A stretch of DNA of 64,000 nucleotides from Spisula solida (GCA_947247005.1 OX365944.1:6460501-6524500); one strand, 5' to 3'; shown: positions 23,786 through 38,000, numbered from the stretch's first letter. Notes: generated from the letters alone by a model not told the origin. Made by a program: numbers and translations.

Positions 23786-24219
23786 TAAACTGGTACGAAT
23801 GAATGCAGAAATCGTTGTCGGGTGTATTAGAAATGGAGCTAGAAGTAGTAAGGGAACATAGAGTGTTTCAATTACAGTATTATGAGGATTGGGAAAGTAT
23901 ATTACTTCATGCTGAAAAAATGAAATTGCTATGTTAGGTAATTGACGGTTTGGAATGTCACTGGTTTTAATAGCATGAAAACAATGCTGCCATGGTATGC
24001 ACTATTGTATATTGTATTTAAAATAAAAAAATAAAAATTACAATTGTATTGGTTTGTATATAATTATGTGCCATTAAAACCGCGAATGAAAAATAATTAA
24101 TTGCCATATTAGCTTTTTTGTGACACCTTGGCAAATTAACGTGCACACTTTGTTTTTCAATATGGCGGACAATATACGGAGATACACGGCCGATCACAAA
24201 ATGGATGTAGATAAATGCA

Positions 24220-25596
24220 CAGGGCTCACACTGGCCATTTTAAAATAATAGCCATTTATTTTTGCCCAACAAAAATTATAGCCAAAATTGACGCGAACTT
24301 ATAATCTATGCATGGTGACTCGAACTTTATGCATGGTACATAAGGCTTTTTATGAATCATAGTCAGAGCCATAGCTGATCAAAATGAATATGTGTGGCAT
24401 CTTATGCTAGGAAGTTTGGCACATACTCCACTGGCACAATTTTTAATTTGATAGGGCTTCAGGTGCCTTCTGGGCAGTTTTCAATCTAGAAATCCTGACT
24501 AATTATGACTCAGTCTAGTGACAGGTCAAAGACAAATTGATCATCATTTAACTTAATTATGAATTGTCTTCATACAAATAATTGTCTAGGCATATGCCTA
24601 TAGAAAGCTATGCACCTGCTCTTAAAAATACACCATGTGCAATTTATAATAATATTACCTTGCACTTAATTTGTTTACTTTGCTTTATTACTCTGATAAG
24701 TACAGTGTCCATTTACATGACACAGACAGCTGAGGAAAATGATGCCATTACAAAAGGGACAGTCAAACAGCTTGTTCAATCAAATTGTCATTTCTTGATA
24801 ACTATTATATTTTAAAAGCTAGAAGATGGCCAATATAGCAGCAAGATATCCATATAAAACAGCTGCAGTGATTTTATAAATATAAGAAAAAGATATAAAT
24901 TATGTCATGATAAAACCTTTCTTTTGACCAAGACTTATAGCTCAAGCAACAAGCTGAAGCCTCATGAACCCTTTAAAATGGATAATTGTATTTAAAGTTT
25001 TTTAAAAAATAAGCACTTATATTTTACAAATTACGAATATCCGAATTTTGCATGTCCGAATACTAGTCATCTTACGTTTTTCAAACAGCTCATAAAAATA
25101 AGTTTTATTGAATAGTATGTTCATTTTTTAGTCAAAGCAGTCATTAGTCGATAGATTATAAATCAAATCACCTATTATTAACTATAATTAACCCTAAATT
25201 GCAATTAATCTTGTCTGCATCCCACGTCCCGGATTCGTCAGTATTTTAGACATGTTCGTCAGTATTTTAGACCTGTCCCACGAATGTTGTTGACAGTTGA
25301 TTACACCAATTAAATGGGGATTAAAAGATGTTATCACAACAATTTATCAGTAATTAGACCTCCTGGGGCTAATGGTAATTAACAATGAAGATTATATGGG
25401 TCCAGTTTGAAGTGTGAACTTGAATATTTGTGACACTCGATACGTAGCTGATAGATAAAATAAGAAGTTATGGAGATATTTTTTTTGCAGTTTGATAAAA
25501 TTATCGCCATTTTTCATCGCCAAATTGAAATAATAATCGCCACTTTGATAAAATTTTCGCAAATGGCGATAATGTCGATTGACAGCGTGAGCCCTG
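24220..25596. mobile_element. 1.4-kb hAT-like element nested in the TIR transposon
   Basis: Ends CAGGGCTCACACTG and, reversed, CAGGGCTCACGCTGTC, with the 6-bp direct repeat AATGCA on both sides (24214-24219, 25597-25602). The ends are related to those of the element at 8111-9886. The interior is AT-rich without an intact transposase ORF; words such as TAGCCATTTATT near the left and ATCGCCATTTTTCATCGCC near the right suggest that the subterminal parts are also inverted. Confidence 0.65.
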
Positions 25597-25882
25597 AATG
25601 CACTAACATGTCTTGCAGAATTCCTAGTTTATTACAAGGTAGAAACATACGTGATACTTATCACAATAATATAACTGAAATTCTGGATGCCTAATGCATA
25701 GAAATAGAATGACAGATCCCTAGCCAATGCACGTAGCGTTGCTAGTTGTCCTATGCCGGACGACTAATTTCGCTGTCTAGTCGTCCGGTGCCGGACGGCT
25801 AGCCACTACCTTATAAAAAATTGAGAGGGAAGCTTTAGGACAAAAATTTGTTATGTTTTTTTGTGCATTCAAACTATTAAAA

Positions 25883-25954
25883 TTAGGCAGTGGCTATTCT
25901 TACGAAGTAAAGGGCCCGTAAGAAGCTCTCCCGTAAGAACAGCCATTGCCTAAA
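25883..25954. mobile_element. ~70-bp fold-back element just upstream of gene B
   Basis: TTAGGCAGTGGCTATTCTTACG and CGTAAGAACAGCCATTGCCTAA are near-perfect complements around a ~25-bp middle that itself repeats CCGTAAGAA. The outer GGCAGTGGCTA equals the end of the 23417-25810 element, only about 70 bp away. It lies about 80 bases before the gene B start codon. Confidence 0.6.
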
Positions 25955-26033
25955 AATTACAAACCCTGACATTATTTTGTTACATTTTCTTCATTACCAA
26001 TTTTAGATTGCTAGTCACAACATTCTGTGAAAA

Positions 26034-29000
26034 ATGCCAGGTACGCCTAAGCGTGGTAGGGGTAGAGGAGCTGCAGCAGCAAGGAGGAGGGCAGCAGCCA
26101 CTTCGAAAGAAACTGTTGAATCAGTGGTCGAGATGGAGGTGACTGAAGATGTTGTAGAAGATGCTAAGAATGAGGAAACAACGGCTGAAGATGATAAACC
26201 TATAGATGACGATATAAAACAGACTGAAGTTGATGAAGCTGACTGCGTAGAATGGGAAGAGGATGAAGTTGTAAACCTAGATTCTCCCGAACAAGACAAT
26301 ACTACTAATGAGGAAACTGACAAGACAGACACTGAACAGAAAAGTGAATCTACTGAACCTGCTGATAGTGCAACAAAAGAGGATCCTGAAAAAACAGAAG
26401 GTAAGTTAAGAATATTTGTCACCAAAAGGGACTATTTGATAGTGTTCCAAAATTACTATCGATAATCGGATCGAATTTTCATTTCGATTATGCTATCGAA
26501 AACTCGAAAGAAAATTACATTCCTAGCTACTCCAGTTTAATGGTTCAGTGGCCCTTTGAAATTATATAACAAGCAGGCGCGTGTCTGGGCCTACGCACTT
26601 ACGCACGTGCGTACAGTTAATTGAAAAAGTCGAAAATTTAAAAACTCCAAAACTGCAATAAAAATCGCTGCCTGACCCGGGTGAGGCATATAAAATTGTC
26701 ATCCTCTATGCATTAGCCTACAGAGTTATGCATTTTTATCAAGCTCGCATTTTAATTAGTTCGTTATTGAATACAATCCATGTATTATCAAGTAGAGAAC
26801 GAGTTTGTGTGAAATGCTGATCAAATTAACTCTCCATTTTTTTCTTGCTCGTTCCGCTCGCTCAACTTAATCATTTACCAATGTGAGGACAAATGTGTCT
26901 GGTATGTTTCTAAAATAAAGAATGCCTTTTCTTTTAGCTGTCATGTTGTTCAGAACAACAATGCATGTATTTTTCTGGCTTGCTATGCTCGTACAATATT
27001 TCGATCTGTTAATGGAATCAATTGATGAACGAGTATGCATAGTATGCAGCTCAGACAAACAATGCAATTGTCTGCCTCAGTTCGCTCGCATAATAAGTTT
27101 ATTATTAAACAGTTTCAAGCAGAGAACTAGGTGTAGTATGCAGCTCAGATAAAGCAATTGGAAGTTTTTACTCTATTCACTCGCACACTGACATTATCAG
27201 TGAATGGTATGAAGGCTAAGTGATGAAAGAGTTTGTGTGGTATGTAGCTCAGATATATAATGAATTTTCTCAGGCTCGCTTCGCTCGCACAATACCTTTA
27301 TTAATACATGGATATAATTTCTGGCAGAGAACGAATTTATTTGGCTTACAAACAATGCATTTTTCGAGCGAGGCTTCGGCCGCGCAATAAAATTGTTGTG
27401 TGGTAGGCTGTTTGCTCGCACAATAACTACTTTGTCAGCGAATCCAATTTAGTTAAGGTCGAATTTGGTCATGCAACTCAAACAATATGGTTGATAATAA
27501 ATGTATAAATGTGTATGTATTATTATATTAAGTAGAGAACGAGTTTGTGTGGTAGGCTGCTCACCGTATACTACATGTAGTAATAACGAATTATTTCTAG
27601 CTCGCACACTATTTATATAATGAGTTTGTCTGCTGTCCCTCCGATATTGCATTCTAACAACACTCTTGAAGACCTTGTGAGCACCGAGTCACAGCGTCCG
27701 TTAGCAGGGGGAGTAGCCTTTTACTCCTCATCTAAACATAATATACTCAAGACCCAATGCCGCACCCTTTTGAAAAAGCATAGTTACAGTCATGCTTGTA
27801 GTTGACGCCGGTTGTGTTGAAAAAATGTGTCTATTATATTGACATGTTGTACTTCATTCGCAGAGAGTAATGAATAAATTACGTTGTTCACTTTATGATG
27901 TTTTTTTAATTTATCGGTACATGTGTTTGTCTCATTTTAACCTATAATTTAAGACAATTCTTTATTTCTAAATACACCACAAAACGCACGTACGACGCTC
28001 CAAGAGGAAATTTTTTTCCTTTTAAATTAACCAAAAAGGTTTTATTGCTTTTAATCAATGTTAATTTGTACATAAATAAAGCCTTATTCAAGTTATTTGG
28101 ATTTTATAACAATAGTTTAGTTAAAACCCAAATCATTTAAATGGATAATCTGGAGCAAGGCTGTAAGACCTCAATGTCGCGAAAATATATGACATTCCGA
28201 AGTAATATAATTCCAGTTGTTACTGACGGCAAAAATATCAATTTGTAATATTTTGGTTAATTACACACCTTATCGTTTAATTACGGCTACCCGATTTGAC
28301 TCAAACGTAAAAACAACAAATCTTGATCTAGACACTAATTGTTTATATTTATGGCTACTCACAACTACAATGTAAATCAATGCGCGGAAAAAAGTTCTAG
28401 AGACAATATTAGTCGATAGACTCCTCCTTCTGATAGAAATGTATAGTTAGGCGGAGTTTATGAATAGGATTATGGACTCCTGCATTGCAAGAATTGTAAT
28501 TTAATTATTCCGAACGTGAATTATAATTGGCGCGTGTGTCATAACCTAAACACATCAATTGCTGAATCGCGGCGTGATCAATACGAGTGTTGATCAAGCG
28601 TAACACACATTGATTCTATCAGAATGATAAGGGTTACAAGTCAGTGGGAATTTTAATTTAAAATTGGGGAAAATGTTCTTATTTTTGATCGTCACAGGTT
28701 CATTCATCTGGAAGCCTTTTACTGACGACTATCGATTGTTCTAATTCACTATCGATAGTCGGCGATTTCAACGACGATTGTTCGATTGTCGGCGACAATC
28801 GTCGGATCACTACTATTTGACCCATGAAATGACTCCTGAAAATTCTAAAACACCACGTTTTGGCCCTCAGGATTTTGACAATAGAATAATGAATATTTTC
28901 CTTAAGTTATAGGATTTGCCTTTAAATAGTAAATCCAGTACAAAATTACCTGACTCCTCGTCAGCACCAGTCCTACATTGAACACCTTTTGGCGTTTGCT

Positions 29001-32000
29001 GTCTAACCTGTATTAAACAACCAGAAAGAGTTACCTCAATTCAGATGGCTGTTCATTTAATATAAAAGCAATTTGTGAAATTAGCACTTGTTCGGGACAA
29101 GTCCTTATTGATTCAGACAAGTAACTTCTGCACTTAGTATGTGTAGAGTATAGAGAAAAACTATTCAATTTTTGTGATTCGGGCATTGAAATAGTTCCAA
29201 TTGCTAAATTCACAGATTTTAAAAAGGGCTTTAATATTGATAAGATGTGAGGTTAAAAACATAAAATGACAGTTTAATTCTGTTTACCTTGGACACAGAT
29301 TTGACTGTATTTGAATTTGAATAGTAAATATGACTTTGAAGTTTGTCAGACTTTTGAATATTAAAAATAGAATAATCCAGATTCCAACTTTCCCCTATAT
29401 TTTGAGATAAAGTTTTAAGAAATGAACATAAACAGACTTAATGATTCAGGACAAAGAAACATAATGAAATAAAAAAAAATTTAAATCAATAAATTAATAC
29501 ATCATTATATTGATTTTGTTTTGAAAAAATACCACATTGCAGAAACAGAGGAGGATATAGTAGAAATAAAATTAGGTGCGACAGAGCCAGAAAAGACTTC
29601 TGACACAAAGACTGAGGCAGCACCTGAAATACAGAAACAAACAGAGCCTGAAAAAGCTCCTGATGTAAAACCACAAACAAAGACTGAATCAGCTGATGTC
29701 AAGAAGCCAGTAGAGACTAAACCAGCACCTGTTGCACAGAAACAAGGTATTAATGGTTATAAATTGTAGATGTGATGGTTTTGAATACAAGAAATTATCA
29801 TTATAACTTCAATCCTGTCCATCCTCGCCATGGCAACGGTCATGTTGGGATACATTAAGCTTGGTTATTGTGCAGAGGTTGTTGGTACGGAGAGAAGTAA
29901 AATGAATTGTAAATGGTTACTTCTGGTAATGTTGCTAAAGAGACGTTGTTGCTCAACGGAGGGTTTCTATGGAAAGGAAGCATTGTATCATGATTTTGTT
30001 TTCATATTGAGTAGGTCTTTAGCTAATAATTAGATAAATGTTCCTATCACTTTATTTGATTTTATTGAATGTCATTGTACCATAACAGTTTATGACATTT
30101 CGTGTGATGGACTACCATAGTATTGCTGATAAGCATGGTTCACTTAGTGTAAAGTTAATTGTTACTTACACAACATCATTAATAAAATATTCTAAATTAG
30201 TAAATTGTTAATGTGATAGTTTTGGTTTTAAGGCATCAACTTTAAATTTCAAATGTTGTTTGGCTACTTGCTACTCGTATAGACCCTTGGATTTTGATGT
30301 ACATTTTGTATATGCTGGAGACGTTGGTACTGGCAGCTAAACCATATGAATTTGTGTTTAAACATGCATTTAATGATTATTGTGATTAACTTATATGAAC
30401 AATGTTCGTTATTAGATGTGGCTAAAACCCAAGCTACAACCACTAAAAAAGAAGACATAAACTCTGAACAAAAACCTGATGCAGTTAAACAGGAACCAGC
30501 TAAGAATGCTCCCACTGCTGTAAAAGCTGGTACCCCAACATCGGATAAAGTTAAACCTGCTGAGGGGGATAAAACATCGAAACCAGCTGACAAACCTAAA
30601 ACATCTGAACCAGCAGAGAAATCCACAACCAAAGCTGATACAGCAGCAAAAACTGATGAAAAAGAGACAGTAACTGGTGCAGGTGACATAACCCGTCTTC
30701 ATTTTTTACTGAATAAAAAATATTTATGATTTATATACATGTTAATTAACTAAGCTTTGATGATACCAATTAATTTAGATTTTAATAATACTTTTTTGTT
30801 GATCATTTGAATACTGATTTATTTAGCATTTAGAACCAAAGTGTTCTATAAATTAAAAATAATTTTGTATACTTTATATCCAAATGCAGTCTAAGCATTA
30901 AAATTTAAGGCCACCAGCTGGAATTACAATATACTGTACATTGGATTGTATTCATGATGCTCTTATTTTCCACTTAATCTGCAAATTTGAGTTTGCGAAA
31001 AAGTGATTTACAGAAATCATTATAAGCTGATAAATTCTGAAATAGTTTGACTGTATCAATTGTATTATTTAATAATTTATTATATTTATTTCTACTAGTC
31101 CCAATTTGAAGTTCACTGACCTCAGCCTATGAGCTTGTGGGTTGGTGTGACGACTGGAAACCATAATCATTTAGTAATACTTGTACAGACTGTTACTGAC
31201 ATTTTATAAAAGGGTAACTATCTCTGATAGAAGCATTGCTTCATGCCTTGGTCTCATGCAGTATTTTATAATGAAGTTTCTATCATTGTAGGTAAAAGCA
31301 CTGATGGACAAGCATCAAAGCCATCCGACAAGGTGATCTTGTCATCTACTGTTTCCAAGGCAACAGAAAGCATTGAAAGACCATTTCCTGCATCTTTGGC
31401 TAAAAGTAATTCTTCTTTTGTATTTCGCAGTTACAGTTTTTGTGTCGCCTGAAAAGGCGACATATAGGTGTTACTTTGGCGGCTGCAGCTGCGGCGTCAC
31501 AAATTGCTTGTCCGAAGCATAACTTTGTCACCTTAAGTATGCATGTTTCTTGCAATAAGCCGGAGTGCAGTGCGCAAGAACCATAACTCTACCTGTCATA
31601 GTTTTTGAATTATTTCCCTTTGATTGATTTTATTAGAGCATTTCTTGTCCGGAGCATAACTTTGTCACCTTAAGTTCAAGTGACTCAAGATTTGGTATGC
31701 ATGCTTCTTGCAATAAGCTGAAGTGCAGTGCACAAGAACCAAAACTCTACCTGTCATAGTTTTTGAATTATTTCCCTTTGATTGATTTTATTAGAGCATT
31801 TCTTGTCCGGAGCATAACTTTGTCATCTTAAGTTCAAATGACTCTAGATTTGGTATGCATGTTTCTTGCAATAAGCCGAAGTGCAGTGCGCAAGAACCAT
31901 AACTCTACCTGTCATAGTTTTTGAATTATTTCCCTTTGATTGATTTTATTAGAGCATTTCTTGTCCGGAGCATAACTTTGTCACCTTACGTTCAAATGAC

Positions 32001-35000
32001 TCAAGAATTAATAGGCATGTTTCTTGCAATAAGCCGGAGTGCAGTGCGCATGAACCATAACTCTACCTGTCATAGTTTTTGAATTATTTCCATTTGGTTG
32101 ATTTTATTAGAGCATTTCTTGTCCGGAGCATAACTTTGTCACCTTAAGTTCAAATGACTCAAGATTTTGAATGTATGTTTCTTGCAACAAGCCGAAATGC
32201 AGTGCGCAAGAACCATAACTCTGCCTTGCATCGTTTTTGAATTATTTCCCTTAGATTGATTTAATTTGAGCATTTCTTGTCCGGAGGATAACTTTGTCAC
32301 CATGAGGTTGAATGACTTGAAACTTGGTATGCATGTTTCTTACCAAAAGTCCAAGTGCAGTACACAAGAATCGTAACTCTACCTTGTGCCATTTTTCAAT
32401 TTTTTCCCTTTGATTGATTTTATAAGCATTTCTTGTCCGTGGCATAACTTTGCCACCATAACTATTAATGACTCAAAAATAGGAATGCATGTTTCTTTGC
32501 TGTGACATGAAGTGCAGTGCGCAAGAATCATAACTCTAGCTTGTGTAGTGTTTGAATGATTCCCTTCAGATTGATTTTATCAGGACATTTTTATGCCCCC
32601 GTATCGATAGATCGGGAGGCATATAGTGATTCACCCGTCCGTTCGTTCGTTCGTCCGTCCGTCCTGGTTAACCCAAATTGACCGTTTCTTCTAGCATCAT
32701 TATGGCTTGCTACAAAGCTTCCAAACTTGCATGGATGTTGTATATGAACACTCTCCACACACCTGTATCCCCTGACCCCATTTTGACCTTCACCTTGACC
32801 TAATTTTGGACTTAGACTTATTTATGGACAAGGCTTCCACAGGGGGTATAAGCGTTTATTGAACGCAGTCTTGTTTTGTCCAGAGCATCGCTTTGTCGTT
32901 TTTAGTTCAGATGACTAGAGAACTCTTGTGAGTCTGATATGTAGCCCTATACTGGATAGTTTTCCATGACAGATGTGCATTTCGTCAGGCGACACATGCG
33001 ACTCGCGGAGCTTTTATATTAGTCCCCTACTGGTAATCAATCAAAGGGGGCTATAGGTTTTCCGTCCGTCCATCAAAAATCTGGATCCTGACGTAACAGT
33101 TTCCAAGCAAGGTTTATGAAATTTGATATGTGGATAGGGGGCAATAAGGGGATTATGTACGTCTAAAGATATTTTGATTCTGTAATCTGACAAAAATTGT
33201 GATTGCTATGGAGACATATTATTATACCCCTAGATACATAGTATATGGAGGCTATATTGGAGTCATGCTTGAGGTTGGTCTGTTGGTCGGTCGGTCGGTT
33301 GGTCCGTACAAATTTTGTCTGCGCTATTTCTCTGCAACCATTGGTCGAAATTCAATGAAACATAGAAAACAGTTATTTTCATCTAATCTTAATGAAACTT
33401 GCTGTATAGGTAGCTTTTGTGAAGATGCAGATTGGGATTGAAACTGGGACTAGTCAGTGGGGTCAAGGTCACTAAAACTAAAATAGGAAAAATAGTTAAA
33501 AGTTAGGAATGAGATATCATGATGAAACTTGCTGTGTAGGTAGCTTATATAAAAACCTTGCTTGGGATTGAAAGTGGTGTCGGTGGGGTCAATGTCACTG
33601 TTACTAAAAATAGAATTAGACTTGGCTGCCACAAAACCTGGTTTTCATGGAATTTCCATGTCTTGTTTAAGTTTAAGTTCAATTTTGAAACAATTATTTA
33701 CTGTATACTTGTTTTTTGTGGCCACTGTATGTGATAACATTACTTCATATAAATGAAACATAGTTTAAGAACAACGTAAAATGAACAAAAATGAAAACTT
33801 GACTCATGTTTATTCATTCATCTTTTCCTTTTTTCAGTGCGACAGTTGAAGGTCAATATTGGACCTATAAAACAATGTGACCTCAAGTCAGAGAAACTTC
33901 ATGAAGTGTTGAGGCTTAATGACAATTTTGAAATTAAATTTGAGCTGCGAGACAAAAAGACTACTGATGGATCCAACTTGAGGGAAAAAACAGGGTAAAT
34001 ATGTGTACATGGTTGAACCTGTTGATATGGCCTTCTGAATTAGTCAGCTACCTGTCTCTCCTGTCTAAGCAATGAGCTTGAATGAATCACGTTGAATCAT
34101 TCATGTCAATTAATGTACTTCTATTAAACAACCACCTGTTTCAAGTGGCCACATTTGATACTGATTGATTAGGACAGATTTGACTATTATGCATAAGCAG
34201 TACCATACATAGTTTTAACCATCAAGAAAAAATACTTTTACATTCACCTCTTATTTATTTAAGCTTGCCGCCATGTTTTGATTATGTGTGTTTTTATGGA
34301 CCTGAATTCTGAAAAAATGGTAAATTTCAACTAAATTATTAATTACAGCTCTTAAGTAATTAATTGCATTGCTTTAAATGTGGGTACTGTTAGGGATTGT
34401 GAAATTCTTGCTGATGACTGTATGATTTTGCCAACCTTGGAACCACCACTTTTAAACAAAGCAATTTTCTATTTCTCAATCACAGTATGACTCAAAACGT
34501 TTTATGTCGTGTGATTTCAGATTTGTACGTATTCCATTTGAGATCAGGACACCCAACTTCTTGGTAAAAGTGGCGAGCATTCTTGGAAACCTACATATTG
34601 ATGGCAAGAATATGTCTGTCACCTTCCCTGATGCCTTCAACAAGGCACTTGATGGTAATAATTGAGTTGATGACATAATGCAGTTTCATTGACCTGTCTA
34701 AAAATACATAATTACACGGTAGATGCACATTAAAGATAATTCATCTCCAGTCGTATTTTGATTCTAAATGTATCATGGATGAAAATAAACGAGATTACCC
34801 AAAAGTGGCCTCAAATGAATAAAATCATCTCCAGAGAGGTAAGGATTGCTAAAATAATTATAGTGTGCCGCTACCGTGTAATCATGTTTATTTTTATACG
34901 TCAAAAACGCTGTACACTTTGTTGAATGATTAGGGACCTAAATATGAAATTCATATGCATTAATTACAACAACCTGAACAGTTTTGTTCATCATTTTATA

Positions 35001-38000
35001 ATGAGAGGTATTGTCAACTTATTTCCTATTTTAAAGTTTCAAGTAAGAGTACAAATGGCATTGTTATACATGTATTGCACTAGGAGGAACAAAGCTTACT
35101 GTAGAAAATAAGTTATTTAATGAAAAAAAATCATCACAGTATTGACTTAAGTTGCGATCATTTGAAATTTGACAGAGCATTATTTAAAAGGGAGATGATT
35201 TGCTAATGTAGTAGTGTGTATAGGATTTGATCACTAATAGGGGAGAAACCTAAATGTGTAGACAGCCGGCTACCTCAGTCAATAGAGCATTTTGCCTTGT
35301 AAGCGAAGGGTCCGGGGTTCGAGCCCCGGACTGATTGCACATTTTTCTCACCCTGTCACACTTATGACATCTAAAACAGACTTGCTTCTTATTTTCAGGA
35401 CTACGCATAACCTGTTTACCATTGACCGCTGTTCAATGTCTCAACAGCACCAATGGCCAAAAAAGGTCCAAGTGGGCTAATGCATGCTTCTCTGCTTATG
35501 TTTTGCTAATCTCTGATAGCACAAAATTAAAGCTACTAGTCATGTATGTCAGGCTAGCAAAACGTTGTGAAAACTGCAAAAGTATTGCATATGATTAAGA
35601 TGGTGTACATGTGTTAATATTTTCCTTACGTTTTAGAATGCAAGGCATACATGGCAGAGACACAGAAAATTCGAGCTGAACAGAGTAAGTATATATTACA
35701 TGGTATGTAAGTGAAATAAGGTAAGTAAGGCAAGGGGTATATGTCCGTTTTTCTATCATGATGGAATCCCATCTCCGCAGGTTTGAAGCTACTGTTTGGT
35801 GGAACGTAAACTAGAGACCAGGGAATGACATCTAGGAAGTTACTGCAAGGTATACCATGTAGCTGATTGACAGCTTCACATACTCTTATATCAACCATAT
35901 CAAGGTGTTTGGTGAACAAATGGAAGCTATTATATGACTTTGTGCTCAATAGCAATGGTCTGACACTTAGCTTGACATATAAAGGACAAAAACATAAAAA
36001 CATGAACTGCCTATATCATGAAACAGGCATGATGTATATTGTTTGTTGACACTTAGCTTGGCATGGTAAAGACAAAAAAACATGAACAACTGCCTGTTTA
36101 ATGAACTAGGAATGAAATCTAGCTGAATTATGCTATTTCAATATCAAAGTGATTTTGTCCATCATCCTTAAGGTAAAGCAAACTTGAAACATCACATGTC
36201 AACACTTTGTTCGCTGTCAAGAGAGAACTGCTCGAAAGCAATGGAAGTTTCTCCACAGGAAAAGAACCATTGTCAAATTCAGATTTAAGTTCTCATGACT
36301 AAGAATGAGAACTTTGATAACACTACGTGGATCTTCAAAACACATAGCACTGTCTAGTGATTTTATAAGGAAAACTTTTTAAAACTAAGAGCTTTCTAAA
36401 CGGAAAAATAGTGAATTGGATTGGAAATTCTGAGCAGATGAAAATAAAATTCCAACAATAATAAAAGTTGCTGAATACACTGAAAAATGTGATGGAGAAT
36501 TGAGAAAAATGGGTAACCTAAACAGGTGATGTCAATAGAAGTGCCAAGTTAAGGGCAAAAAACGAGAGCCCTTGGTATACATCAAATTCGTTAACTTCTC
36601 AATCTAGATACTGAATATTCCAAGTGAAGCATTTATTGAAGAATCTGTAATTTGAGTGGATTAAGTCATGTGTGATCCGTTGATGAACTTATGATACAAC
36701 ACAAGAGTGTAACCAACCGGTACATGATCTTGGATAATGACGACTTTACAGTCAGAAAAAAATGGAGAAATTCTTTGATGTTGATTACATTCTTGAGCTG
36801 GAAAGTATAAGGGTATTCCTTATTCTGATCACCTATGCTATTATACATTGTAATAAGACATTACAAGAGAACGCAACTAGCCAATGTTTCACTATTAGAA
36901 TGGCTCCGTGTCGGGATAATGTGACTGGATGGTCTCCAAATCATTAACAAAAAATGCAGTCAAATCTGGTTCCTCTAATACCAAACACAGATTTTATTGA
37001 AGCGCTCATAGACTGCTACTGTAACAGTTCTATAAACAATTGTATCGACTTATCACAATTTCGAATTAAACATCATAGTTCACCCATTATCTGATGGCAG
37101 TTAATTCTGTGACAGAACGTGAAAGACACATTTGCTTGAAATACGTTCATGTTGAGAACATTCAAATATTGCAACTTAGAATATTCATCCAATATTCATC
37201 GAATCATCCTATCGACTTGATAGAAATGGTGAGGCTATGAGACATTATGGGACTATGTTGTTGTATGTTACCATACATTTGTGGTTGAGAGCTACATATA
37301 ACAATCAGTGCTGGACAAGTTATCCTAGAACTGCAGAAATAGTATATTTTGATGTCATGAAGGGGTTCTAATAGATTTGGTTTGCAACATTTTGACAGGA
37401 TTTCACATTTCATAGCCAAAATACCTATGAACGGAGAAAATTTCACCCTTCAGCCAGTTCTGTGATGGTCAAAATGTGGCCTTCTCAAACTTTTTTAAAA
37501 GGGTTAATTCTGGTGTCAATCAGAATGGCAATCCTTGGTTTGTATGCTTAAAGTACCGTAGTTGCTTCATGGCCTTTGACTGGTATCACATCGCAAATAT
37601 TGCTGGTAATCTACTCGAGTCACATTCACCTGATTGTGCACTCTCCCACAATAATTTTGTAACCATGCATTTACAATTACAGTGGATCTGTTTTCCTTGT
37701 TCCAGTATTCATGGCAAGAAATATTGATACTGCTACAACTGTACAACAACTGGGTTTGTGAATGGACCTAAGTTGTGTAAACCAGTTGTTATAAATGTTT
37801 TTTACTACCAAAGTTCCATTCTGCTATAATATTGGCATCATTATGCTGTGGCCGAGTATTGATATTACGCCAGTTCTATATGTCAATCAATTCCCTTTTA
37901 ATCCATGTGAACAGGAAATTATAATCACATGGTCCAATGGATAAGCTTCAAAGCCTTCGGCAAATTATCAGGGGAGCAACCTCTGCTCTTGCGTAAATTC

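Larger units (their letters stand above)
23417..25810. mobile_element. TIR transposon (~2.4 kb) with 8-bp target duplication, hosting nested insertions
   Basis: The ends GGCAGTGGCTAGCCGTCC (left) and its complement GGTAGTGGCTAGCCGTCC (right) are flanked by the exact 8-bp duplication TTATAAAA (23409-23416 and 25811-25818). Inverted arms extend about 190 bp and share CGGACGACTAGACAGCGAAA, the TGTCATTCTATTTCT region and GTATCACGTATGTTTCTACC. An 8-bp duplication fits hAT or related superfamilies. No transposase ORF is visible. Two other elements are inserted inside it, at 23631-23785 and 24220-25596. Confidence 0.8.

Noticed and set aside
26015..26425. 136-codon Ser/Val-rich ORF antisense to gene B exon 1
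   Set aside because: Exact complement of the acidic/Thr-rich coding exon; composition follows from the sense codons.
30264..30702. Antisense ORFs of 141 and 96 codons opposite gene B exon 3
   Set aside because: Shadows of the repetitive Ala/Lys/Pro/Thr coding exon; no independent support.
31490..32590. Regular direct repeats that might suggest a CRISPR array
   Set aside because: The whole 158-bp unit repeats, without unique spacers, in a eukaryotic intron; a transposon core array.
35626..36003. 125-codon minus-strand ORF in gene B intron 7
   Set aside because: Overlaps a gene B exon, no start context, no motif recognised; at best part of an old element.
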